From positions 37,754,373 through 37,818,372 of the forward strand of contig NC_087251.1 in assembly GCF_037042905.1 (NCBI RefSeq): a stretch of DNA of 64,000 nucleotides, in the 5' to 3' direction. Of this stretch, positions 10,832 through 21,503 are shown in pieces. The DNA comes from Lytechinus pictus. Lineage: Eukaryota; Echinodermata; Echinoidea; Temnopleuroida; Toxopneustidae. The notes beneath the pieces were generated by a model. It was not told the DNA's origin, searched no databases, and saw only the letters and a list, made by a program, of their open reading frames with translations. Each line of letters starts with the position of its first letter. Positions within the stretch are counted from its first letter, which is position 1. The position numbers and the translations under genes are program-made.

Positions 10832-11229
10832 AGGTCAACTTATTAAAGCAAGTTTACCTGTGTTTAACTCGATAATGGCTGATGGATGATTGATCATAAA
10901 CTTGGTTGGCATTGTGATGTAAATCATGTGCTCGTTGTCCATCACGCTGCGAATTCATGATCATTGATGTATGATAAATTTCACAATTATTAAAAAACCA
11001 AGCCTTATTTATAAGGTGAAAAACATTGCTTTTTCTATGGTTTTGGTTATTTCATTCAGGTAATTTTAAATATTTGAGGTATGATCTTGCATTACTTATC
11101 ATGATGGCTTGTATGTATTGAAAAGCTGAAAAGTTTATTTGGAAAACACTGTATGACCATGGACCTAACTAACACCATGGACCTGTGATAGGTCCATGCT
11201 AACACTAACTTCTGAGGCGTTGTACAACA

Positions 11230-11370
11230 CAAATAGCGAATATTCTAATCATGGTGCAAGATTTCGCATTCGGTGAAAGGAAGAGACACTCTATTCAACT
11301 CAGCTAACGCCTTGTTGTTTCACCTCATGCGGAATCTCGCACCATCGCACTCATGCCTATTCACTATTTG
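11230..11370. repeat. Inverted repeat (foldback)
   Basis: GGTGCAAGATTTCGCATTCGGTG at left pairs imperfectly with the sequence around CACCTCATGCGGAATCTC at right; the outer flanks AATAGCGAATATTC and CTATTCACTATT also pair in part. No coding sequence. Confidence 0.45.
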
Positions 11371-11394
11371 TACCAAGGACACTACATAGAGCAC

Positions 11395-11760
11395 GTAATG
11401 AAACGCTCAGGAAGAGCGCCCCACATCGTTGAGTAAGTAAACCTTCGCCAGCCTTCGCGTATCGCCATTTTGGTTTGTGTACAAAATATATGAGTGAAAT
11501 TGTGGAGGGGTGAACGAATAGATGATTTTTGCATTTTAAGATTTTTTTCTTCATTTTTTTTTTTCTAAAATTAGAGATGAATATATTTTAGAGGTCTCTG
11601 GGAAGGAAAAAGGTGGAATTATCCACATACGTTGCCCTTGTGCCCTCTCCCAAATCCCCTCTTTCATTTTCCTCATATGTTTTATAAACAGCCGCGTACT
11701 GATGTTGTATGGTTTACTTACTCAACGCTGTTGGGCATCCTTTCCCATGAGCGAAATCGA
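11395..11760. repeat. Element with GTTGAGTAAGTAAACC inverted ends
   Basis: GAGCGCCCCACATCG followed by TTGAGTAAGTAAACC at about 11415–11443 is matched in reverse by GGTTTACTTACTCAA and CGCTGTTGGGCATCC at about 11710–11741. The body is AT-rich without an ORF of note. Confidence 0.45.
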
Positions 11761-12062
11761 GCGTTTCGAAAATCGCCGAAGTGTCCGATCTTCCCCTTGT
11801 AGTATCTTTGATTAAACCACAACTTCAGACCAGATTTTGGATTAAACCTGACTTCAGAATACCGGCCATAGAATTTAATTGTCCCTTCAAAGACTATTTC
11901 TAAATATGATGCACATGCATCATTGTCTTGACAAATCAATGTACTTCTCTTTGTTTCCTAAGGGGCATTGTGTACACTTCCTATCTGCAGAATTATGACA
12001 TTGATGGATACCCATACTTGAGATTGATTCAGATTGGATCAATCACAATTCTGTGTAAGCAG

Positions 12063-12236
12063 GCGGGTGTTTCATAAAGCCGTTTGCAAGTTACGAGCGA
12101 CTGTAAGAACGACTGGTGATCTTTTCTTATGGTAAATGGTGTATTCATTGGCGATGGTTTAGCGCGTAAGAAAGATTCACCAGTCGTTCTTAAAGTCACT
12201 CTTAACTTACGAACAGCTTAATGAAACGGCCCCCAG
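12063..12236. mobile_element. Foldback MITE (GTTTCATAAAGC ends)
   Basis: Near-complete palindrome: GGGTGTTTCATAAAGC at left, GCTTAATGAAACGGCCC at right, with inner arms AACGACTGGTGA and TCACCAGTCGTT. The outer bases resemble those of the other GGGG..GTTTCA elements in this window. Confidence 0.7.
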
Positions 12237-14000
12237 GACCAATGTCACTGTTCCAAAATATTGAGTATAAAGTTTTGTAAAGGTGAAATATGTCATGATT
12301 TATGAATCACTTCTAATTCAAAAACCATACAGAGGATGGAAAAAAAACAAATATTAAAGGCAAAACATAATTTAATTGAAATACATGGATTTATTTCCTG
12401 CACAAAGTTCAGAGGCTGTATAAGAATATAATCATATTTTATAAAACATTTAAGTACATTCTAATTATACGAAGGCACCAGTTTTATTCTTTTAGTAAAA
12501 GGTAAAATGTCATTTTACTTAATATTTTTTTTGTAAGTAGAGAGACTATATTATAATACTTTTAATAAGCTTTCCTTATAACATATTTCTAAATTTCATT
12601 CTAATTTCGACATTTGGGCTACCTTATCTGTAAAAATATCAATATTTGTGTTCATAATGATCTAAAAATTCAGGTTTTGGTTATCTCCTGTAAGTCTATT
12701 GAAAAAAAAAAGTTTTTGTATGCTTCTCCAGATATATATACAGCACGGCTATTGCTGCAGGTTATCAATACCTTCCATTACTTTGTAAATTAAATTACAC
12801 ATGTACATTTAAAAAACACATTATAAAATAATACCTTTTCATTCTGGTAGATTACTTTGACTTTTCACAGCAATACAGTAATGCCAATGAAAGAGATTTA
12901 TTTATGAATACAAATACTTTATACATGAAATTAATACGAAGAAATTGTTCCACCTTTATTCAATACTTATACCTCTACGGAAATTGATTGTACTGGTCTC
13001 TTTATGTCATTGAGGTATCATTTTTTTAAATTCCTCTTCTTACAATTCATTTTATTTGAAGAGATTGAGGTAGTCTAATTTCAAAAAGTTTGTTAATTAA
13101 TGATGATCGGGGCCCATGTTCATAAAAGTCTGGTTATCACCTAATTGTATAAACCAAATACACAATATGGTGAGCAATAGACTTATTACGATTTATTGCA
13201 TGATTCATCATGAAAAATTGCACTTTTTGCAGTAACTGCAAGCTTCTATGCTCATTTCAACTCACTGTGGTTCATGTATGATGAAAGCACACCACAATGG
13301 ACTATTGTGTTAATCCAGTATGTTCTGCCCAAGATCCTAGAAAATAATGAATGGGCCTTTACTGACACAAATCGACATTGAAACAAAATTATAGATAAAT
13401 TGGTACATATCTAAACCTATTGGGTTATTTATAACTAAACCATTTGTTTTAAATTTCTGCTTTAAAGAAATATATCTTGAATACAGCCTGCTCTGCACTC
13501 ATCCATTCATAATGCATGCATTCTATACTAAGAAGCGTAATTATCTAAATTGTTTCTTTAATAAAAAAAATATATATATTTAAAAGGCATTAGTTCTTGT
13601 CACATATCTTTACATAAATATATTTATACATTTTAACAATACATAGTAAACCATATTATCCATATAGTCAATGCACCATGCATATGCATTTTTTGTTTTA
13701 TAATAGGGGTCTTTATTTGAACGAGACTGCACCCCTCCTCCAAGACTAAGATCTCTCTTTGTAGTAACAATTTTCATTCTTTGTATTTTTCTCACCCTTT
13801 TCTTCTCTCTCCAGGCCGCCCTGCATTCATTTCTCTAGTAAAATGACCACTCTCTGAAAATAGGTTTTGTATGTTACATGATCATTATGATTGTATGAAT
13901 ATTTTGCCTGTGGGGAATGTTCTGATTTTTGTAATTACTAGTCATACCCCTGTCTATTCAAGGATTTTTTTGGTTAAAGACATTGGTTTGGAAAAAAGGG
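12237..14000. other. AT-rich stretch with no gene recognised
   Basis: Long AT-rich sequence. No splice-supported ORF and no clear repeat structure found, apart from a C-rich run that begins just after it (about 14010–14028). Confidence 0.4.
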
Positions 14001-14253
14001 TGGGGCTTAAGCCCCCCCCCCCCCCCTCCAGATATGTAGCCCATGTCTATGTAAGAGAACAGAAGAGAAGTGTTGAAACAGCACCAGACTTGAGCTCACA
14101 CCAGATAGGCACTTAAAGAACATAATTCAGTGTTAAAACAGCACCAATTTAATTCTTAACAGGTGATAAATGTTTCAAAAATTATTTGGTGTTTCCTTCC
14201 AAATACATCTCGATGGTATTAAATTAACACCGGCGCGCCGTTTTGGGAGCGTG

Positions 14254-14757
14254 TCAAAGATTAAACCAATCAAAGACCCGTAGCTCTGAGGATCCCGCCC
14301 CTTGGGAGCGGCAAGAAGATGCTATACATTTCCGTGTTGAAAATATTTCGTCGAATGGGTCACCGGGTGTGGGAGTATCAGGCTCCTCATCGTCAAATTT
14401 ATTTCCACTTTCTATCTCGTTCGAGTTGATCTCCTTATTCTTAGCACCGTTTAAAGTTTTGTGACCAGAAGATTCTCGTCTGTCGATCGTAGTCCCTGTC
14501 CTTCCGTTGGTCATTTGGCCCGAGTTCGTTGCAATCTTCTTTGTGATATAGGTGTCCTTTTCGACGATGAGACTTGTCCTATCGCTCTGGATCTGTGTCG
14601 GGTTCTTTGAACTACTTGCCTCCTCCTCATCATCATCCCCGCGTAACCTCCGTACGAAGCTCGCAATTTGATTGTTTATGTCACGAAACATATTGTTTGT
14701 TCTGAACGTAGAACCCGGACGTAGAAGTAGAATGCCAGTCAGATGATAAAATCTCAA
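14254..14757 (-). CDS. Hypothetical acidic protein or first exon
   Basis: A 167-codon ORF, of which the likely start is the second ATG at 14691 (MFRDINNQIASFVRRLRG), giving about 145 residues. It has a short amphipathic basic segment, then DDDEEE, a Ser/Thr/Asn-rich linker, and an acidic DDEEPD segment followed by DPFDEIF. The DPF triplet is the type of motif that clathrin adaptors bind, but that reading is speculative. Base composition is less AT-rich than the surroundings and CpGs are present, as expected near a gene start. Possible donors exist near 14365 (CCCG then GTGACC) and 14331. No downstream minus-strand exon was identified. I do not recognise the family. Confidence 0.4.
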   Translation of the reverse strand: MRFYHLTGILLLRPGSTFRTNNMFRDINNQIASFVRRLRGDDDEEEASSSKNPTQIQSDRTSLIVEKDTYITKKIATNSGQMTNGRTGTTIDRRESSGHKTLNGAKNKEINSNEIESGNKFDDEEPDTPTPGDPFDEIFSTRKCIASSCRSQGAGSSELRVFDWFNL

Positions 14758-15875
14758 GTTGTCATTGCGACTTTAATTGCTCGTGAAATGCATCATATAT
14801 CCGTTGATTTGAAGATGACGTCTCGGGGAAAACGTTTTACGTGCCGCAGAATTATGTTTTTATGAGAAGTTTATTCTGAAATAAAAAAAAATAACAACAT
14901 GAATGATGCATTTAAAGATTCTTTGTATTAAATTCTCGTGGCATAGTTTTTTGTATATGCATGGGTAGTCGATTTATTATATACTGCCTGATCTTTCTGC
15001 ATAGCCTTTCACTTTTCTTACATTAGAAAACTTTTACGACGTTACACTTTGTTAATCCTCAAAAGTGTTGCCATGTGGATGATATAGCTTTACTTACACC
15101 AAATAAAAATATGGAAGGAAACACAGTGTACAATATCCCGGACCCGGATATACATATATTCCGTTTTCAAAGAACAGTTTGAGGAAACGAGACAATGAGA
15201 AGAAATAATATCGACATCACTGAATAAAACACATATGTTAATTTCATTTAAAGTTCAAGTTTAGTCAAACATTCAAATTGGTCTCTCTGTATCCGGTGAT
15301 TTCCTTTCTCTCTCTTTCATTAAATGCAGTATATGATATATGATATCAATAGAAACAAAACGGTTTTCTTTATTAATTTTGCTCAAGCTACAATCGCAAC
15401 ATAAATCAACAATTATCGCAACATACTGTAATAATATAAGTGCAACATTTGATCTCGTGGTAATTATCGCAACATATATAATTCATTTACTTCATTCCAA
15501 AAGGGTAAAATCTAATATCAAACACACAAAGATTATTTAAAAGTGAAGCATTTATATACTTGTGTAATTAGCAGAACAACATCGAGGAATATATATATCT
15601 AACCAAATCTAGGAATGGAATCTTAATAACTAGTATGTCATTAAAATGTGCTAGATTGAAGGTCGCAGGACTTTAGCTACATGTATGTCTTCACTTCTTC
15701 TTCATCCAGAGTAATTTTGGCATGAAGGAATAGGCCTATATATCTTCTTCTTCTTTGGGTGTACTGCCCAACGCCCCCATATCAGGATTGATGTTCATTA
15801 CCCCTTACATTTTACATATCGTTGGTAAAAGATATACAATGAAGTTTATTTGATTTATTTTCTTTTTTTTTCTAG
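14758..15875. other. Non-coding stretch
   Basis: AT-rich, with short TA-rich runs and a small motif GCAACAT repeated at 15395–15475. No gene seen apart from the exon candidate starting at 15876. Confidence 0.35.
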
Positions 15876-16049
15876 ATATGGGTCAATGAACTTCAAGCAC
15901 TCATGCGACTAACAGAAGTAGATCATGACCTACAGCGACAATTATTCTTGAACAAGAATCATGTCTTAATCATGATTGTATCATTGTATGTCACGATGTA
16001 TGTTAAGAAGCTTATTACAACGAATGAAAAATATAAGAGACAGTTTTAA
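15876..16049 (+). CDS. Possible last exon encoding a C-terminal membrane anchor
   Basis: A polypyrimidine tract and TCTAG acceptor directly precede an open frame of 57 codons ending in TAA. The product starts IWVNELQALMRLTEVDHDL, then a hydrophobic segment HVLIMIVSLYVTMYV of transmembrane character, then a basic end (KKLITTNEKYKRQF). A stop codon lies immediately upstream in frame, so the frame begins exactly at the acceptor. The layout fits a tail-anchored protein. No upstream exon was found and the family is not recognised; a chance ORF is possible. Confidence 0.35.
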   Translation: MWVNELQALMRLTEVDHDLQRQLFLNKNHVLIMIVSLYVTMYVKKLITTNEKYKRQF

Positions 16050-17160
16050 CATACCATTAACTGAAGGATTCAAGCTATAATTTCTGTTCCCATATATATC
16101 CTTAGAAAGAGCATGTAGTTATGTAGTTTTGTAACTGTCCATGGCAATACGGTGACCCGGTCTGTGAAGTTATCACAGCGCAAGACTGTTCAGGGAACTG
16201 CTTGTTACGTGTAGACCATATAGTATATATTCTGGATATTGTGCATGTATACGTGTGCCCAAAGTCCATTTTTTCGGCGCGGTCCTATTGTTGGGGTCGT
16301 GGTTCACAGCTTACCCTATATAGTATTATAGTAACAATTGGGCTACATGTATCACAAAAGCAAACACCAGCTGCTTGAGTTCGCCTCATCGGAGTCGCAT
16401 TTACCCACCCCCTATTGTATTTTTTATTTTATTTTAAAGTTTAAAACTGACCCCCCTCACCCCTCCCACCGTGCGATTTTACAAAATACAAGTATTGAAT
16501 ATGCGGAAATTGGATTAAGAAAAAAGGAAATATAAAAATAATGGAAGAAGATAATAAAAAAATAGAGTGTATAGTAGTGTAAAAAAAAAATAAAGAAGTG
16601 AATTAAGGATCTGCACACTGGCTGGATCCTGTTCAATCAGGGAAGATGTAGTTCAAGCGACGACACGCTATTAACATGGAAATGAAATTGTAAGTTCTAT
16701 TTGAAAGGGTATAAAACATAAGATCTAATTTCTTAATATTATGTCAAAATCTATGACAAAAGTAAATTTATATATATATATATGGTTGTCGATCCCCAAA
16801 TATTTCAGGTGTGTGGGGGGGGGGTGTCCTGTGTTATCTTCCCGATAATTTACTGTCGAGCCTATTATTTTATGATGAATCGTAATTTCTGAAAAGGATG
16901 ATAATGATGATAAGCATGGAGTACATGATGATAATAATGATTTCGTGTATACACCATGATGACCTTCATTTCCCCCTGAATTTTCTTATGTCTATAGTTT
17001 ATTGAATGAAAGAATCCCCATCAGAAAATGCTAGAAACAGATGGATGGATAAATTAAAAAAAATCTCGGATTATCTCATGATTATGTTTATGTACAGTCA
17101 TTATCCCTTGTTAAAATTTAATTCAAGTATATACACAAATGTGAGAACTGAAATCTAAAA
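16050..17160. other. Non-coding stretch with a decayed transposon end
   Basis: Near 16786–16865 the order GTTGTCGATCC, a G run, then ATAATTTACTGTCGAGCC resembles a degraded end of the element family at 21504–23891. The rest is AT-rich with no gene. Confidence 0.4.
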
Positions 17161-17632
17161 GAGTGTTCAAAAAGAAGATATTTAGGAAAACCGACAAGAG
17201 TACTAAAAAAACCGCCTCATTCTTATGTCATTTTTTCCAAAAATTTCAGCTCGCACTTCAAGCTCGCATTATTGATCTATTCCATATATACTCGTACGAA
17301 GTTCCGAATTTTGTTGTAAAAATAAAGCTAAAATATACTATTGAACTACAGTCATAAGGACTTCCCTCCTCATCAGCTTGCATACAGATGTATATAGGGC
17401 TTGGGGTCATGGACCCTCGAAAAGGGTCACGACCGAGAAAGGACAAAAGAAAGAAAAGGGTGGAATATCTTATATTTTTTAATATCATGAATAAATCTAT
17501 CACAAAATTATTAGATTTGTTGAATAAAGAGGTCAAAACTTTTGCTCGCTCGCTCGCTTCGCTCTCTCGCAGCTTAATATGATTTTACCGTTAACGCCAT
17601 GTCTGACACCATAATACTTGTACACTTGATAC
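17160..17632. mobile_element. hAT-like element fragment
   Basis: Contains TTCAGCTCGCACTTCAAGCTCGC (about 17247), the reverse form of the GCGAGC repeat to its right, a run of GCTCGCTCGC near 17545, and an end reading ATACGCCACTG at about 17621–17631. That end is the complement of the CAGTGGCGTA terminus of the element at 22630–23757. The other end is not identified. A related fragment is at 26935–27290. Confidence 0.45.
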
Positions 17633-18169
17633 GCCACTGACCCCGCCCTCCTAAACTAAAATAAAGAAAATCCCCCACAGAGAATTGCGTGAGTAACCTC
17701 CAACCAATGAACACCGATCGACATTCATATGTTCTACATGTTTCGATTACAATCGGGATTGGAAGCAGATTCAATGCCTTCAGTAAACTGTTTCCCATCA
17801 AAACTTGTCAAAACCACTTGCATTGGGTGATTTATAACTTGTAACTATAATAATGGCAATAACAAAGTAAGAATAAAAATTGAAGTACGCGTCACGCTAT
17901 TCCTCTTTTATTTTTTTTTCTCTTCAGACTTGGTTCTTTCTAGACCCTTTTAATCGAAATGATGATTTTTATTACAGAAATCAAAGTTTGTGATAGATTT
18001 TTACATAACACTTAGAAAAAAATAGGCCTATGTTTTACCCTTATCCCTTTGCTTTTCTCTTTTATTTTCTTGGTCGTGAAATTTTTTTGGGGGGAACGCC
18101 CATGTCCTAACAGTCATTTCTTAGCTTTATTCTTATGAAACAACATAAAAGTGTAATAATCTCATAAGC

Positions 18170-19460
18170 CATATTTCAATAGTGCGAGCGCGAAGCGCGA
18201 GCTTAACATTTTGGGAGTTTCATGTATTTTGTCCTGAAAATTGAACATTCTGGGCAATGTTTGTAAACCTGAACAAGATGCGTATGTAACTAGATAATTA
18301 ATGTGAGCGCGAAGCGCGAGCAGAAATTTTTGTTTTGTTTTGTTTTTGTTTTAATATGTGTTCCGGCTTGATCGAAAAGAGACATGTTAAGGACGTTTTG
18401 CAGTTAGCCATTAAGACGATGCATATTTCAAGTATTAAATAATGCGAGCTGAAATTTTTTGACATTTCGACCTAAAAAATTGACATTAGCATTTTTTGCA
18501 ATCATTAACGGTATACGTAAATAATCAAACAATTGATGCGAGCGCGGAGCGCGAGCCGAAAAAATAAGATTTCAGACCTAAAAATGGGACACCCTATTCA
18601 TGTTTTGTAAATCATGAAAAAGGATGAGTAATTTAATATCTTCCTACATTAATTTGCGCTCGCAGAAAATTTTTGATGTTCTGATCTAAAACTGAATAAT
18701 TTTAGCACGTTTTGAATTTAAGATCAAGCTGCGTATTTCAATAAACATGTGTGCGCATATTTCAGAGTTAGCCAGAATCTGGGCATTCTGAATACATTTC
18801 ATTTTTATCATGAAAATAAAAAATGCAAGCGCGAAGCGCGAGCGGAAAATTTGATCCGGTATGAAAAGGGTGAAATTAAGCACTATCTTAAGCACTGTGT
18901 AGGGGAATTGTGAAGTGGATGTGGATAGCACTTAATAAATGATGCGAGTGCGATGCGCGAGCTGATATTTTTATTATTATTTTGACCTAGGACCTGGACA
19001 TTTTAGGCCTAAGGACATTTTGTCATCATATGAAAATGATGACTATCATCCTATTCCTCTTCCTGAGCGCGATATGAAACTTGTTGATATTCCTTTCTGA
19101 AAAAGGGACAATTTAGTTACTTGTTAGGAATTCATGAAAATTTTATTATCATATTTATTATTGATATTATAATTATTGATAAGCATAATGAGTGAGTGAA
19201 ATTTGTTGACATTGAGGCCTGAAACTGGATATTTTAAGCACTTTTGTAATCATGAATAGGATTCATGAGCTGCTATATTTGTAAAAATTAATGCGAGCGC
19301 AAATCGCGAGACGAAATTGATAATCTGTCATAAAAGGGGGATTTCAACTAGTTTTTTATAGAATTAATATATAAAGAATCTCATGGAATAAACAAAAACA
19401 ATATGGAGGCCTACTTGGCAAATCAAATAATGCGAGCGCACAGCGCAAAAAGCTGCAAAT
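18170..19460 (+). repeat. Tandem degenerate repeat carrying GCGAGCGCGAAGCGCGAGC
   Basis: Copies or variants of the 19-base motif occur near 18183, 18304, 18538, 18823, 18944, 19289 and 19432, spaced about 115–145 bases or multiples of that. Between them lie recurring phrases such as GAAATTTTTGACATTT, ACCTAAAAATGGACA and AATCATGAA. Similar units in reverse orientation fill the element at 22630–23757, so this is probably the inside of a related transposon. Copies in the middle are the most decayed. Confidence 0.65.
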
Positions 19461-19699
19461 GATATTCACAACATAAAACGGACATTTTACAGAGCACTGA
19501 AAAAATCAACTTGTAAATCAAACAAAATATTGAAAACTCGATGTCTGAGCTGAAATATGCTTTGTATGTTGACTTCAAAACTTCTTTTAAGCTACATATC
19601 AGCCTATTGAGCAAGATGTGTATCTCATCGAACAAGGCAATATAGTGACATGAAATATTTTCAAAATCATTTTACAAGACTTCCCATGACCTTATTTAT

Positions 19700-20140
19700 T
19701 CACTTATCTTCCTCCTCTTATTTTTTCCTCTTCTTTTTCCTCTTTTATTTTCCCTTCTTTTTCTTTTTTCTTTCTTTTCCCTATCTTTCATTTTTTCTCC
19801 GCCAATAGGGGGGGGGCGGCCCCCCTGGATCCGCCTATGGGGGGTGAAACCCCACCCCACCACTCTGCGGGGCCGCGGAACGATTTTGAAAGTGGGGGGG
19901 GGGGGCTGAGCATGCAAAATATCATAATCAGAAGGTCATTTTTACGTTTTTGTACATGGTTGTGGAAAAAAGTGCGGGGGCTGAAGCCCCTGCTCTGGAT
20001 ATATCGTCGGTAAATTTGCGCGTCCGTTGGGGAAAAAGGGAGGTAGAAGGAAAAACAGAAGGAAGAGAAAAAGAGGAAATAAAAAAAGAGAAGAGAAAGA
20101 AGGCAAGAGAAAAAAAGAAAAGCAGGGGCTGTTGGACTGA
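19700..20140. repeat. Polypyrimidine and polypurine tracts around a G/C-rich core
   Basis: About 19707–19800 is almost entirely C/T; about 20030–20130 is almost entirely A/G. Between them are G runs (19807, 19895) and phrases such as GGATCCGCCTATGG that look like transposon ends. ORFs translated from these tracts are artefacts of composition. Confidence 0.6.
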
Positions 20141-20394
20141 CGCCTGTCGGAAAAATGATAAACTGTCGGGTCACGCAGGAATGCTCCAACTGCTTTATGT
20201 ACCGACAAATACATTACATTTTGAATTTTCAAATTAAATATAGAAAGAAAAAATGCATAAGTCAAATCCCCTTCTCTTCCCTCTTTCCCTCTTTCTGCTG
20301 GAAGGGGGGGGGGGGGTTCAATGGCCTTTCGGCCCCACCCCTTCTTCTCGAGAAAAATTGCAGCCGATCTCCCCTACTTTACTTCTCCCTCTTT

Positions 20395-21107
20395 TTAAAG
20401 GGATGGTCCAGGCTGGAAAATTCACACAGCAAAATGCTGAAAATTTGATCAAAATCGGATAACAATTAACAAAGTTATTGAATTTTAAAGATTTGCATTA
20501 TTACGGTGAAACAGTTCTAGGCATGTCTTCATGAATATTCATTAGGTGGGCTGATGATGTCATATGCCCACCTGCAGTGTTCTTTTGTATTTTATTATAT
20601 GAAATTAGGTTTATTCAATTTTTTTCTACCAAGAACTAAACCAGTTGAATTGACAACTGATTAAGTGCTTTAATTATTTATTGCCGCAACTTATTTCATC
20701 TTAATTGAGACACATCATTTATATGAAAAAAATGAAACAATTATGATATCATGTAATGACATAAGAAAAGGGAGAGTGGGGATACGATATCATCGGCCCA
20801 CCTAATGAATATTCATGACGATGTGCATAATTGAGACACATCATTTACACATGTATGAATAAATGAAACAATTATGATATCATGTAATGACATAAGAAAA
20901 GTGGGGATATACGACATCATCAGGCCACCTAATGAATATTCATGACGATGTGCATATAACTGTTTAAAAAAAAATATTGACATGCTTTATAATTCAATAA
21001 CTTTGTTATTTGTTATCCGATTTTGATGAAATTTACAGCATTTTGCTTTGTAAATTTTACTCTATTTATTTAGATATAAGTGATTTCAGTCCAGACCATC
21101 CCTTTAA
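20395..21107. mobile_element. Foldback MITE flanked by TTAA (AGGGATGGTCC ends)
   Basis: TTAA followed by AGGGATGGTCCAGGCTG at left; CAGACCATCCCT then TTAA at right. Long inner inverted arms include AAAATCGGATAACAA and TTATCCGATTTTGAT. The centre holds a direct duplication of about 115 bases (GAGACACATCATTTA… near 20707 and 20833). No ORF. Confidence 0.75.
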
Positions 21108-21503
21108 ATGTTCCTTTCTTTTCACTCTTTTCTTCTCGTCTTCTCGTCCTGAAGAAATCGACTTGACGAGATACATCATTATTTGGTTTTGGGAAGTGCC
21201 TATATTCCATTCATGAATAAAGTCCTCAAAATATATCCCTTGAAGGGGGACTACTGTCAGGTTTCTTGCAAGTGTAATATTTTGGATAGCTATTAGTATG
21301 GCTTCCGAAACAAATTGTCAACAAGTATGGCTATTACTGATATTGTGAACAAGATTGAAGACGCGTTCGAACGCAATTCTTTTCTTGTTGGTGTTTTTGT
21401 TGACTTGTCAAAGGCTTTCGACACTATCATGATAATTATCATGTTAGCTAAATTAAAGCACCACGGGATTCGAAGAATAGCACATAAATGGTATAGTAGC
21501 TAC

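Noticed and set aside
19696-20265. Several overlapping ORFs rich in Arg/Lys/Glu or Phe/Leu/Ser
   Set aside because: They are translations of polypurine and polypyrimidine tracts.
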